A DNA stretch of 64,000 nt from Streptomyces sp. NBC_01298. Lineage in GTDB: Bacteria > Actinomycetota > Actinomycetes > Streptomycetales > Streptomycetaceae. Of this stretch, positions 19,127-27,601 are shown one piece after another. Position numbers and translations under genes: made by a program. The notes under the pieces are model-generated. The model was not told the DNA's origin. It made no database searches and saw only the letters and a program-made list of their open reading frames with translations. Position 1 is the stretch's first letter. Each line of letters starts with the position of its first letter. The stretch covers positions 4,588,001-4,652,000 of the forward strand of contig NZ_CP108414.1 in assembly GCF_035978755.1 (NCBI RefSeq), read 5' to 3'.

Positions 19127-19324
19127 GTGCGCCTGGTGACGCACGACCGGGAGTGGGACGCCTGGATGACCGCGGGGCCCCTCTTCCTGGACCTGCGCGC
19201 GGGCATGGCCCACCGCCCCGGCCTCGCGCTCCTCTACGGGTACGGCGCCCTGACGCCGACCGTAGCGGCCGGCGCCGTCCTGGTGTGGCGGCTGCGGAGC
19301 CGCACCCCGCGCACCCCGCGCTGA
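19127..19324 (+). pseudogene. Possible small membrane protein or gene remnant without clear start
   Basis: From about 18950 to 19324 one frame is open and reads like a hydrophobic protein (ALVTALGYAAHRWAG, then YLTAWAVLGFWAFLLVRLVT and later GAVLVWRLR). However, the only ATG/GTG/TTG in that stretch is GTG 19127, which falls inside the first hydrophobic segment. Either an unusual start such as CTG is used, or this is the 3' remnant of a membrane protein gene whose 5' end was lost when it came to abut the Lrp gene. No family recognised. Confidence 0.35.
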
Positions 19325-19328
19325 GGGC

Positions 19329-19916
19329 TCAGCGGGCCGTGCGCAGGCCGTCCAGGGCCATGCTGACCACCGCGTCCGCGAGCTGGTCGGGGGTGGTGCC
19401 GGGGTGCGGGCGGTACCACTCGACCAGGGAGTTGACCATGCCGAAGAGCAGCCGGGTGGCGAGCCGGATGTCCACGTCCGCCCGCAGGTCGCCCTCGGCG
19501 GCGGCGGCCTTCAGCAGCTCCGCGACCTGGTGGTCGAACTCGCGGCGGCGCTCCAGGGCCCAGCGCTCGGTACGGGTGTTGCCGCGGACCCGCAGCAGCA
19601 GGGTCACGTAGGGCAGCTCGGCGACGAGGACCTCGACCGTGCGGCGGGTGACGTACTCGACGCGCTCGACCGCGCGGCCCCGTATCGCCCCCGGCTCCGC
19701 CAGGACGGCGAAGAGCTCGTCCAGGGCCCGGCTGACGGCGCGGTGGAGCAGCTCCTCCTTGCCGGCGACGTGGTGGTAGATCGAGGACTTCGAGATGCCG
19801 GCCGCCTTGGAGAGGTGCTCCATCGAGGTGCCGTCGTAGCCGCGCTCGTTGAAGACCTGGACGGCGACGGACAGGAGCGTCTCGGGCGTGTACGTGTCCC
19901 GCTTGGCCGTGGTCAT
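19329..19916 (-). CDS. TetR family repressor, PaaR-like
   Basis: A 195-residue TetR protein with an N-terminal helix-turn-helix (about 15-60: VFNERGYDGTSMEHLSKAAG and SKSSIYHHVAGKEELL) and a helical ligand domain. Its ATG overlaps the paaH stop (ATGA), so it is made with the phenylacetate pathway. TetR-type PaaR proteins in other bacteria repress paa genes and are released by phenylacetyl-CoA; by position this is the likely reader of the ACCGA-N4-TCGGT operators at paaN/paaH, paaA and bkd. Binding and ligand are inferred. Confidence 0.85.
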   Translation of the reverse strand: MTTAKRDTYTPETLLSVAVQVFNERGYDGTSMEHLSKAAGISKSSIYHHVAGKEELLHRAVSRALDELFAVLAEPGAIRGRAVERVEYVTRRTVEVLVAELPYVTLLLRVRGNTRTERWALERRREFDHQVAELLKAAAAEGDLRADVDIRLATRLLFGMVNSLVEWYRPHPGTTPDQLADAVVSMALDGLRTAR

Positions 19917-21493
19917 TCCGACTCCCCCGCCTCGTCGTGGACCTCGTCGTGGACGGAGTCGCCCTCGTCGTCGCCCTCGTCGCCCTCGTCGTCGCCCGCC
20001 GCGTAGCCGAGCTTGTACAGCGCCAGCGAGGGCGCGTACCGGCCGCCGGGACACCGCTCGTCGAGGTGGTGCAGCAGGTCGTACGCCCAGTCGCGGCCGA
20101 GCCGGTCGTGCCATTCGGCCGGGCCCACCGGGTAGTTGACCCCGAGCCGCATCGCCGTGTCGATGTCCTCGGCGCCCGCGACCCCGCGCGCGACGGCATC
20201 GGCGGTGAGGTCGATCAGCATCGCGACCGTCCGGGCGACGATCATGCCCGGCACGTCGCCGATGACGGAGACCTTCTTGCCGAGCCTCTGGAACAGCCCG
20301 ACGGCCTCTGCGAGCGTCCGCTCGCTCGTGTCCTCGCTGACGGAGAGCGCGATCCGGGTGGCGTCGCGATAGTCGAAGGCGAGGTCGAAGTAGACGACGT
20401 CGGCGAACTCGATCGCCGTCTTGCCGTCGGCGAGCACGAGCTGCCCCTCGCCGGGGAGCTGGATGTACGGGCCCCCGTGCTCGACGGGCGTGACCGCGAT
20501 CCCGGCCTCCTCCAGGAGGTCGAGCAGGCCGGCCGCCGGTCCGAGGTCACCGACGACGGTCACCTTCGCGGGCACGTCGGACGGGTCGACGGGGGCGGCG
20601 GTGTGCGGGGCCGGGACCTGCGCGTCCGGGCCGTACGGGTACCAGCCGTGGCCCGACTTGCGGCCGAGGCGGCCCGACTGGACCAGCCGGCGCTGCGCGA
20701 GGGACGGGGTGAACTTGGGGCTGCGGAAGAAGGACTCCCACACCGAGCGGGTGACGGCCTCGTTGACGTCCTGGCCGATCAGGTCGGTCAGCGCGAAGGG
20801 GCCCATCTTGAAGCCGCCGCTCTCGCGGAGCACGGCGTCGATGGTGGCCGGGTCGGCGCCCTGCTCCTCGTACACCGCGAACGCCTCGGCGTAGAAGGGC
20901 CGGGCGATCCGGTTGACGATGAAGCCCGGGGTGTCGGCGCAGCGCACCGGCGTCTTTCCCCAGGCCAGGACGGTGTCGTACGCGCGGCTCGCGGCGGCCG
21001 GGTCCGTGGCGAAACCGGAGACCACCTCGACCAGCGGCAGCAGCGGGGCCGGGTTGAAGAAGTGCAGGCCCAGGAAGCGTCCGGGGTGCGCGAGTCCGGC
21101 GGCGAGCTCGGTGACCGAAAGGGAGGAGGTGTTGGTGGCCAGCAAGGTGTCCGGCGAAACCACCTCTTCGAGTGCCGCGAACAGCGCCCGCTTGACGGTG
21201 ACGTCCTCGACGACCGCCTCCACCACGAGGGCGGTGTCGGCCAGCTCCGCCAGCTCGCTCGCCGACGCGATCCGGACGATCGCGTCCTCGGCCTCGGCGC
21301 GGTCCAGCCGGCCCTTCGCGGCCATCCGCTCGACCCGGTCCTGGACGAACCCGACCGCGTCGGAGGCGAGCGCGGCGTTGATGTCGTAGAGCAGCACGCG
21401 GTGACCTGCGAGAAGGGCGACCTGGGCGATGCCCTGCCCCATGGTGCCGGCGCCGACGACCGCCACTGTGCGGGACCGCTCGATTGCTGTCAT
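19913..21493 (-). CDS. paaH: 3-hydroxyacyl-CoA dehydrogenase (phenylacetate pathway)
   Basis: A 526-residue NAD-dependent dehydrogenase that oxidises 3-hydroxyadipyl-CoA to 3-oxoadipyl-CoA. Rossmann motif VVGAGTMGQGIAQVALLAGH (about 10-29), the conserved ATNTSSLSVTELA segment, GLHFFNPAPL with the catalytic His, and a C-terminal dimer domain present twice in partial form (second copy with GMIVARTVAMLIDLTADAV). The length of about 500 residues is typical of PaaH. The end is a highly acidic tail rich in Asp, Gly and Glu. Divergent from paaN; followed by its TetR regulator. Confidence 0.92.
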   Translation of the reverse strand: MTAIERSRTVAVVGAGTMGQGIAQVALLAGHRVLLYDINAALASDAVGFVQDRVERMAAKGRLDRAEAEDAIVRIASASELAELADTALVVEAVVEDVTVKRALFAALEEVVSPDTLLATNTSSLSVTELAAGLAHPGRFLGLHFFNPAPLLPLVEVVSGFATDPAAASRAYDTVLAWGKTPVRCADTPGFIVNRIARPFYAEAFAVYEEQGADPATIDAVLRESGGFKMGPFALTDLIGQDVNEAVTRSVWESFFRSPKFTPSLAQRRLVQSGRLGRKSGHGWYPYGPDAQVPAPHTAAPVDPSDVPAKVTVVGDLGPAAGLLDLLEEAGIAVTPVEHGGPYIQLPGEGQLVLADGKTAIEFADVVYFDLAFDYRDATRIALSVSEDTSERTLAEAVGLFQRLGKKVSVIGDVPGMIVARTVAMLIDLTADAVARGVAGAEDIDTAMRLGVNYPVGPAEWHDRLGRDWAYDLLHHLDERCPGGRYAPSLALYKLGYAAGDDEGDEGDDEGDSVHDEVHDEAGESE

Positions 21494-21540
21494 GCCCAGA
21501 TCCTCCCGCACCGACTTGTCCACAGGCCTGCCGGGCCCTC

Positions 21541-21568
21541 TTGTCCCGACCGATCGTTCGGTTACTCT
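21541..21568 (+). promoter_or_regulatory. paaN promoter with TetR-type operator in its spacer
   Basis: TTGTCC (21541-21546) and TACTCT (21563-21568) are 16 bases apart, and the spacer consists almost exactly of ACCGATCGTTCGGT (21549-21562), arms ACCGA/TCGGT. A repressor here would block paaN and, in the divergent 157-bp region, probably paaH as well. Confidence 0.65.
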
Positions 21569-21650
21569 AACTCCAGTCTGCTCTTGTTCATCCCTTCTTG
21601 CCTGCCCCGATCGCCTGATCCCGCCCGGCTCAAAGAGGAGTTGGTCCCTG

Positions 21651-23333
21651 ATGGCCGCCGAGCTCACCGTCCCCCAGCTGTCCGCCAAGCACCGGCCCAC
21701 TCTGGACCAGGCGCTGGCCACCATCCGCAGCCGCGCCTACTGGTCCCCGCACCCCGAGCACCCCAAGGCGTACGGGGAGACCGCGCCGGCCGACGGCCTC
21801 GCCGCCTTCGAGGCGCTGCGCGGCACCCGGCTCGACCTCGGACAGCCCGGCACCGACGGCTGGACGGGCGCGGAGACCTCCCCGTACGGCGTGGAGCTCG
21901 GCGTCGAGTACCCGCACGTGGACCCGGAGGTGCTGCTGCCCGCGATGCGGGCCGGCATGGGCGCCTGGCGGGACGCCGGCCCCGAGGCGCGCGCCCTGGT
22001 CTGCATCGAGATCCTGGCGCGGATCTCGGCGCGGACGCACGAGTTCGCGCACGCCGTCATGCACACCAGCGGCCAGGCCTTCATGATGGCGTTCCAGGCG
22101 GGCGGCCCGCACGCGCAGGACCGCGGTCTGGAAGCGGTGGCCTACGCCTACGAGGAGCAGACCCGCGTCCCCGGTCAGGCCGACTGGTCGAAGCCGCAGG
22201 GCAAGAAGGACCCCCTCGAACTGGGCAAGACCTTCACCGCCGTCCCGCGCGGCATCTCCCTGATGATCGGCTGCAACACCTTCCCCACCTGGAACGGCTA
22301 CCCGGGCATCTTCGCCTCCCTGGCCACGGGCAACCCGGTGCTGGTCAAGCCGCACCCGCGCGCCGTCCTGCCGCTCGCGCTGACCGTCCAGGTGGCCCGC
22401 GAGGTCCTCGCCGACGCCGGGTTCGACCCGAACCTGGTCGCGCTGGCCGTGGAGCGCCCGGGCGAGGGCATCGCCAAGGAGCTCGCCGTCCGGCCCGAGA
22501 TCAAGGTCATCGACTACACCGGGTCCACCGAGTTCGGCGACTGGCTGGAGACCAACGCCCGCCAGGCGCAGGTCTACACGGAGAAGGCCGGCGTCAACAC
22601 CGTCGTCCTGGACTCCACCGACAACTACAAGGGCATGCTGTCCAACCTGGCCTTCTCCCTCTCCCTCTACAGCGGCCAGATGTGCACCACCCCGCAGAAC
22701 CTGCTGATCCCGCGCGACGGCATCGAGACCGACGCCGGGCACAAGTCCTACGACGAGGTCGTCTCGGACCTCGCGGGCGCGGTCGGTGGTCTGCTCGGCG
22801 ACGACGCGCGGGCCAACGCCCTGCTCGGCGCCCTGGTCAACCCGGACGTGAAGGCCCGCCTGGAGGCCGCGGCAGGGCTCGGCGAGGTCGCGCTGGCCTC
22901 GCGCGAGGTGACGCACCCGGACTTCCCGGGCGCGGTCGTGCGCACGCCGGTGATGGTCAAGCTGGACTCGGCCAAGCCGGACGACTCCGCCCCGTACCTC
23001 TCGGAGTGCTTCGGCCCGGTCTCCTTCGCGGTGGCGGTCGACTCCACGCAGAGCGCGCTGGACCTGCTGCGGCGCACGGTCCGTGAGAAGGGCGCCATGA
23101 CGGTCGGGGCGTACACCACGTCCGCGGACACCGAGCGGGCCATCGAGGAGGTCTGTCTGGAGGAGTCGGCGCAGCTCTCGCTGAACCTGACGGGCGGGGT
23201 CTATGTGAACCAGACCGCGGCCTTCTCCGACTTCCACGGCTCCGGCGGCAACCCGGCGGCGAACGCCGCGCTGTGCGACGGGGCGTTCGTGTCCAACCGC
23301 TTCCGCGTGGTGGAGGTCCGCCGCCAGGGCTGA
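21651..23333 (+). CDS. paaN: Phenylacetic acid degradation protein PaaN (aldehyde dehydrogenase family)
   Basis: A 560-residue aldehyde dehydrogenase-fold protein. The segment IGCNTFPTWNGYPGIFASLATGNPVLVKPHP is the cofactor-binding part, and the catalytic Cys is in SGQMCTTPQN. It corresponds to the PaaN group, which oxidises the ring-opened oxepin-CoA semialdehyde; here no enoyl hydratase domain is fused, unlike PaaZ of enterobacteria. AAAGAGGAG (21632-21640) precedes ATG 21651; the frame is open upstream across the promoter. The gene is convergent with trmH, only 4 bases apart. Confidence 0.92.
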   Translation: MAAELTVPQLSAKHRPTLDQALATIRSRAYWSPHPEHPKAYGETAPADGLAAFEALRGTRLDLGQPGTDGWTGAETSPYGVELGVEYPHVDPEVLLPAMRAGMGAWRDAGPEARALVCIEILARISARTHEFAHAVMHTSGQAFMMAFQAGGPHAQDRGLEAVAYAYEEQTRVPGQADWSKPQGKKDPLELGKTFTAVPRGISLMIGCNTFPTWNGYPGIFASLATGNPVLVKPHPRAVLPLALTVQVAREVLADAGFDPNLVALAVERPGEGIAKELAVRPEIKVIDYTGSTEFGDWLETNARQAQVYTEKAGVNTVVLDSTDNYKGMLSNLAFSLSLYSGQMCTTPQNLLIPRDGIETDAGHKSYDEVVSDLAGAVGGLLGDDARANALLGALVNPDVKARLEAAAGLGEVALASREVTHPDFPGAVVRTPVMVKLDSAKPDDSAPYLSECFGPVSFAVAVDSTQSALDLLRRTVREKGAMTVGAYTTSADTERAIEEVCLEESAQLSLNLTGGVYVNQTAAFSDFHGSGGNPAANAALCDGAFVSNRFRVVEVRRQG

Positions 23334-23337
23334 CGCC

Positions 23338-24105
23338 CTACGGCTTGGGCCCGCCCCAGTGGAAGAGGGCCATGGCCACGCTGGTGGCCAGGTTGTAGCT
23401 GGAGACCTGCGGCCGCATCGGCAGGGACACCAGGTGATCGGCTCGGGCACGCAGCTCGGGCGAGATGCCGTGGCGTTCGGAGCCGAAGGCGAGCAGGGCC
23501 TCGTCCGGGAGGGTGAGGGCGCGGATGTCCTCGCCCTCCGGGTCGAGCGCGTACAGCGGGCCGGGCGGCAGCTCGTCGAGCTCCACCCGGTCCACGGTCG
23601 TGGCGTAGTGCAGACCGGCGCCGGCCCGCACCACGTTGGGGTGCCAGGGGTCCAGGTCTCCCCTGGTCACCACTCCGGTGGCGCCGAAGCCTGCGGCGAG
23701 CCGGACGACGGCTCCGACGTTGCCCAGGTTGCGCGGATTGTCGAGGAGCACGATCGGGGCCGTCCTGGGCCGTGCGTCGAGCCGGGCCCGTCCCTCGGCC
23801 CGCCCGGGCCGGACCGCGAGCGCCGCCACCCCGGTGGGGTGCACCCGCGGCAGCAGCCCCTTGAGCGGAGCCTCGCGCACGAGCCGCGCGACGTCCGCCT
23901 CCACGTCCCCGGCCAGCTCGCGCGCGAGGCCCCGTACGGCTTCAGGGTCGTCGGCGACGGCGATCCGCACGTCCGCCCCGAAGCGCAGCGCGTGCTTCAG
24001 CGCGTGAAACCCGTCAAGAAGCACCAGCTCCTCCCCCGCAACGGCTTCCCGCCACTGCCGTTCGGTGTCCTGGATGCCATCGGGGTTCCCGTGCCGCTCA
24101 CTCAT
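23338..24105 (-). CDS. TrmH/SpoU family RNA 2'-O-methyltransferase
   Basis: A 255-residue SPOUT-fold enzyme. The knot domain is at about 110-250 with LLDNPRNLGNVGAVVRLAAGFGA (motif 1), LAFGSERHGISPEL (motif 2) and LPMRPQVSSYNLATSVAMALF (motif 3). The N-terminal part is a substrate-binding extension. It should methylate a ribose 2'-OH in tRNA or rRNA with S-adenosylmethionine; the target is not readable from sequence. Start ATG 24105. Convergent with paaN with almost no gap, so the two transcripts probably overlap. Confidence 0.9.
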   Translation of the reverse strand: MSERHGNPDGIQDTERQWREAVAGEELVLLDGFHALKHALRFGADVRIAVADDPEAVRGLARELAGDVEADVARLVREAPLKGLLPRVHPTGVAALAVRPGRAEGRARLDARPRTAPIVLLDNPRNLGNVGAVVRLAAGFGATGVVTRGDLDPWHPNVVRAGAGLHYATTVDRVELDELPPGPLYALDPEGEDIRALTLPDEALLAFGSERHGISPELRARADHLVSLPMRPQVSSYNLATSVAMALFHWGGPKP

Positions 24106-24127
24106 ACCGCCGACCCTACGTTCCCTT

Positions 24128-24245
24128 TCAGCCCCTCCGGCGTTTGAGGAGCGGGGTCCGGGGCGGAGCCCCGGGGAACGGGCGAACCGGGGGTCCCCCC
24201 GGACGGAGTCTGGGGGAGGGTAGGGGACAAGCCCCGCAGGGCCGG
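24128..24245. repeat. Dispersed GC-rich intergenic element
   Basis: Another copy of the intergenic family seen near 9,640-9,895 and 14,399-14,549: GGCGTTTGAGGA, GGGGTCCGGGGCGGAGCCCC, GGGGAACGGGCGAA and GGGTAGGGGACAAGCCCC occur in the same order. It lies between two minus-strand genes and contains no ORF. Confidence 0.65.
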
Positions 24246-24248
24246 GCC

Positions 24249-25451
24249 TCAGCGCGGGACGGGGCTGGGGAGCGCGGGCTCGGGGTCCGCGTAGGGCTCC
24301 GGATCCGGTCCGGGGTCCGGAACAGCCCGCCCCCCACGCACCCGCCGCGCAGCGACCACCGCTCCCAGCCACACCAAGAACCCGGTCGGCAGGAACACCG
24401 CGTCGGCGGCGATCATCGCCAGCGAGAAGAACGGCAGCCCCAACAACACCGCGATCCCCGCGTGCTCCAGCATCATCACCGCCAGCAGCACGTTCTTGAT
24501 CCGCCGGTTGAACAGCGTGAACGGGAAGGCCACCTGAACCGCGACCGTCCCGTAGGACAGCAGCATCACCAGCGTGCCGCTGCTCGCGAGGAAGGCCGAG
24601 ACACCGGGCCACGGGGTGAAGTAGTCCAGGTTCAGCGGGTAGTACAGCGCCGTGCCGTCCTGCCACCGCGAGCCCTGGATCTTGTACCAGCCGGCCGTCG
24701 CGTAGATCAGGCAGACCTCCACCATGATCACCAGCATCCCGGCGTTGTGCAGCAGGTTGGCCAGGACGTCGAGGACGGCCCGCCCCTCCCCCTGCGGCTC
24801 GTAGCGGTCGACCGTCCACCACAGCGCGGCGAGCACCCACAGGGCCACGCAGAACATCACCCAGCCGTTACTGAGGTCCCCCGTCACGACCCCGTACGCG
24901 AACACCGCGCCGAGCACGCCCCACAGCACCGGCCCCGCCGGCCCGGCCGAGGCCGTGCCGAGGCGGCGGGCGCGGCGGGCGTCCAGCGACCAGACCTGCG
25001 CGCAGCGGGTCAGCACGAGGTAGATCGCCATCAGGTGGATGACGTTGTCCCCGCCGTCGCCCATGAAGACGCTGCGGTTCTGCAGGGACAGCACGCCGAC
25101 CATGAAGACCACGGAGGTCGCCCGGGTGCGCCAGCCCAGCATCAGCAGGGCGGACGACAGCACGGCCGCGACGTAGACGATCTCGAACCAGAGCGCCGAG
25201 TCCGACCACATCAGGACCGTGAAGGCGTGGTTCGAGTCGATCAGCCGCCGCGCCAGCTCCCAGCTCCACGGCCCGTCCGGCCCGTACAGCTCGTGGCGGT
25301 GGGGGAACTCCCGCAGCAGGAAGAACAGCCAGGTCCCGGCGAACCCGATGCGGACCACGGCGCTCTGGTACGGGCCCAGCGCCTGCCCGCTGACCCGGGC
25401 CAGCCCCCGCGCCCCGGAGTCCTTGAGCCGCTTCGCGCCGGACCCCGTCAC
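24249..25451 (-). CDS. HTTM domain membrane protein
   Basis: A 400-residue polytopic membrane protein with about eight hydrophobic segments and features of the HTTM (vitamin K-dependent carboxylase-like membrane) family: RIGFAGTWLFFLLREFPHR at the start, LQNRSVFMGDGGDNVIHLMAIYL, and the YATAGWYKIQGSRWQDGTALYYPL core. The terminal 45 residues are Pro-rich. Bacterial HTTM proteins remain poorly characterised; carboxylase activity is not established. GTG 25451 overlaps the stop of the DUF5819 gene (GTGA), the constant partner of such proteins. Confidence 0.85.
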   Translation of the reverse strand: MTGSGAKRLKDSGARGLARVSGQALGPYQSAVVRIGFAGTWLFFLLREFPHRHELYGPDGPWSWELARRLIDSNHAFTVLMWSDSALWFEIVYVAAVLSSALLMLGWRTRATSVVFMVGVLSLQNRSVFMGDGGDNVIHLMAIYLVLTRCAQVWSLDARRARRLGTASAGPAGPVLWGVLGAVFAYGVVTGDLSNGWVMFCVALWVLAALWWTVDRYEPQGEGRAVLDVLANLLHNAGMLVIMVEVCLIYATAGWYKIQGSRWQDGTALYYPLNLDYFTPWPGVSAFLASSGTLVMLLSYGTVAVQVAFPFTLFNRRIKNVLLAVMMLEHAGIAVLLGLPFFSLAMIAADAVFLPTGFLVWLGAVVAARRVRGGRAVPDPGPDPEPYADPEPALPSPVPR

Positions 25452-26113
25452 ACCGTCCACCACGGCAGCTCCCGGTAGTAGGTCTGGGTGTCGGCCTTCT
25501 CGTCGGACCACTGGGGTGCGGCGACCTCCGTCGTCGCCCCGCGCACCTGGATCCGCACGATCCGGCCCTCCGCGGCTCGGCCGGTCTCCAGCCGGTCCAC
25601 GGCGATCCGGCGCAGGTACTCCTCGGCGAGTTCGCCGCGGTCGCCGGTGGACTTGTTGTCCTCGTCGTGGGAGGAGGTGAAGAAGTCCCAGGCCCGGCGG
25701 AGCTCGTTCTGCTCGGTGTGGCTCGGCAGCAGGCTGTGGCGGATGGCCGCGCCGTCCTCGGCGGACAGCCCGCGCCAGGCGCCCGTCACCAGGCGGCCGT
25801 CGTCGGTCCGCACTTCCGCGCGCATCTCCACGGCGATGTTCTGCTGGAGCGGGTTGGGGGCGAAGAGCTTCCAGTTCTGTTCGAACTCGGGGTAGATCCA
25901 CCAGTCGATCCGGGCCGCGTGCCGCTTGCTGACCGTGTTGGACGGAGCCACGTGCAGGAAGACGAGGGCCAGGTGGAAGCAGGCGGCCACCGCCACCGCG
26001 CCGAGCGCGAGGGCCGTGACGACCCGGTACGGGGTGGACAGGCCGGCGATTCCGGGCGCCCTGGGCGGGGGTGGAGCCGCTCCTTCGAGGGGCTCCAGCG
26101 CGTTCGAATCCAT
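25448..26113 (-). CDS. DUF5819 family membrane-anchored protein
   Basis: A 221-residue protein with a Pro-rich cytoplasmic start, one membrane segment (about 30-55), and an external domain containing the family signature FEQNWKLFAPNPLQQNIAVEMRA. It is coupled to the HTTM gene by a 4-base overlap, and this pairing recurs in actinobacteria, so the two likely act as a membrane complex. Function unknown. Divergent from paaA. Confidence 0.85.
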   Translation of the reverse strand: MDSNALEPLEGAAPPPPRAPGIAGLSTPYRVVTALALGAVAVAACFHLALVFLHVAPSNTVSKRHAARIDWWIYPEFEQNWKLFAPNPLQQNIAVEMRAEVRTDDGRLVTGAWRGLSAEDGAAIRHSLLPSHTEQNELRRAWDFFTSSHDEDNKSTGDRGELAEEYLRRIAVDRLETGRAAEGRIVRIQVRGATTEVAAPQWSDEKADTQTYYRELPWWTV

Positions 26114-26197
26114 CCCGCCCCGATCATCCGGCGTCCACAGGGTTGACCACAGAGGTTGACACCCTACGGGCCCTCGTCCCACCATTGAAGAGGATGA

Positions 26198-26211
26198 ACC
26201 GAACGATCGGT
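26198..26211. promoter_or_regulatory. TetR-type operator upstream of paaA
   Basis: ACCGAACGATCGGT, with the same ACCGA/TCGGT arms as the sites at 18260 and 21549. It lies 47 bases before the paaA start, where a repressor would block transcription. TTGACA at 26156-26161 may be the -35 box, but I do not see a clear -10. Confidence 0.65.
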
Positions 26212-26258
26212 CGGTCGGGCGGGACGAGGCGGGAAAAGACCTCTGACAGGGGGCCGTG

Positions 26259-27320
26259 ATGGTGGCAGTGACCCCGGCAGCGACATCGGGGACGGGGGGC
26301 CGGGACGCGCAGCAGGGCGCCCTGCGGGACGCGGGGATCGGCGTGACCGCCGACCTCGGCGCACAGCTCGCGGCGGCCTTCGACGCGGCCGTGGCGGCCG
26401 ACGAGCGGGTGGAACCGCGCGACTGGATGCCCGACGAGTACCGCGCGTCCCTGGTCCGCCAGATGGCCCAGCACGCCCACTCCGAGATCATCGGCATGCA
26501 GCCCGAGGCGAACTGGATCACCCGCGCGCCCTCCCTGCGCCGCAAGGCGATCCTGATGGCGAAGGTCCAGGACGAGGCCGGCCACGGCCTGTACCTGTAC
26601 AGCGCCGCCGAGACCCTGGGCACCAGCCGCGACGAGCTCCTCGACAAGCTCCACGCCGGAAAGCAGAAGTACTCCTCGATCTTCAACTACCCCACCCTGA
26701 CCTGGGCCGACGTGGGCGCGATCGGCTGGCTCGTGGACGGCGCGGCGATCACCAACCAGGTCCCGATCTGCCGTTGCTCCTACGGGCCGTACGCCCGGGC
26801 CATGGTCCGGATCTGCAAGGAGGAGTCCTTCCACCAGCGCCAGGGGTACGAGCTGCTCCTCGCCCTCTCCCGGGGCACCGAGGCCCAGCACGCGATGGCC
26901 CAGGACGCCGTGGACCGCTGGTGGTGGCCCTCCCTGATGATGTTCGGCCCGCCGGACGGGGAGTCCGCGCACTCCGCGCAGTCGATGGCCTGGCGGATCA
27001 AGCGCCACACCAATGACGACCTGCGCCAGCGCTTCGTGGACATCGCCGTCCCGCAGGCCGAGTCACTGGGGCTGACCCTGCCCGACCCGGACCTGAAGTG
27101 GAACGAGGAGCGCGGGCACCACGACTTCGGAGCCATCGACTGGACGGAGTTCTGGGAGGTCCTCAAGGGCAACGGCCCGTGCAACGAGGAGCGGATAGGA
27201 CAGCGCCGCACGGCGCACGAGGAAGGCGCCTGGGTGCGCGACGCGGCCGCGGCGTATGCGGAGAAGCAGGCGGCGGCCACGGCCGCCGCGGCGACCATCG
27301 GAAGCGAGGCTCGGGTATGA
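26259..27320 (+). CDS. paaA: Phenylacetyl-CoA epoxidase catalytic subunit A
   Basis: A 353-residue ferritin-like di-iron oxygenase subunit that converts phenylacetyl-CoA to the 1,2-epoxide with O2. Iron-ligand motifs: [24 protein letters not shown], and the later [15 protein letters not shown]. It acts with PaaB, C and E. ATG 26259 is preferred over the GTG one codon upstream. First gene of the paaABCDE operon, all joined by 4-base overlaps, except that paaE starts directly after the paaD stop. Confidence 0.96.
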   Translation: MVAVTPAATSGTGGRDAQQGALRDAGIGVTADLGAQLAAAFDAAVAADERVEPRDWMPDEYRASLVRQMAQHAHSEIIGMQPEANWITRAPSLRRKAILMAKVQDEAGHGLYLYSAAETLGTSRDELLDKLHAGKQKYSSIFNYPTLTWADVGAIGWLVDGAAITNQVPICRCSYGPYARAMVRICKEESFHQRQGYELLLALSRGTEAQHAMAQDAVDRWWWPSLMMFGPPDGESAHSAQSMAWRIKRHTNDDLRQRFVDIAVPQAESLGLTLPDPDLKWNEERGHHDFGAIDWTEFWEVLKGNGPCNEERIGQRRTAHEEGAWVRDAAAAYAEKQAAATAAAATIGSEARV

Positions 27321-27601
27321 CGCAGAACTGGCCCCTGTGGGAGGTGTTCGTCCGCTCGCGGCGCGGCCTCTCGCACACGCACGCGGGCAGCCTGCACGCC
27401 CCCGACGCGGAGATGGCCCTGCGCAACGCCCGCGATCTCTACACCCGGCGCGGCGAGGGCATCTCCATCTGGGTGGTGCCCTCCACGGAGATCACCGCCT
27501 CCTCCCCGGACGAGCGGGACCCGTTCTTCGCCCCGTCCGCCGACAAGCCGTACCGGCACCCCACCTTCTACGAGATCCCCGAGGGGGTGCAGCACCTGTG
27601 A
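27317..27601 (+). CDS. paaB: Phenylacetyl-CoA epoxidase subunit B
   Basis: A 94-residue small subunit with the family pattern [23 protein letters not shown] and [13 protein letters not shown]. It bridges AC heterodimers in the epoxidase complex. ATG overlaps paaA by 4 bases. Confidence 0.95.
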   Translation: MTQNWPLWEVFVRSRRGLSHTHAGSLHAPDAEMALRNARDLYTRRGEGISIWVVPSTEITASSPDERDPFFAPSADKPYRHPTFYEIPEGVQHL

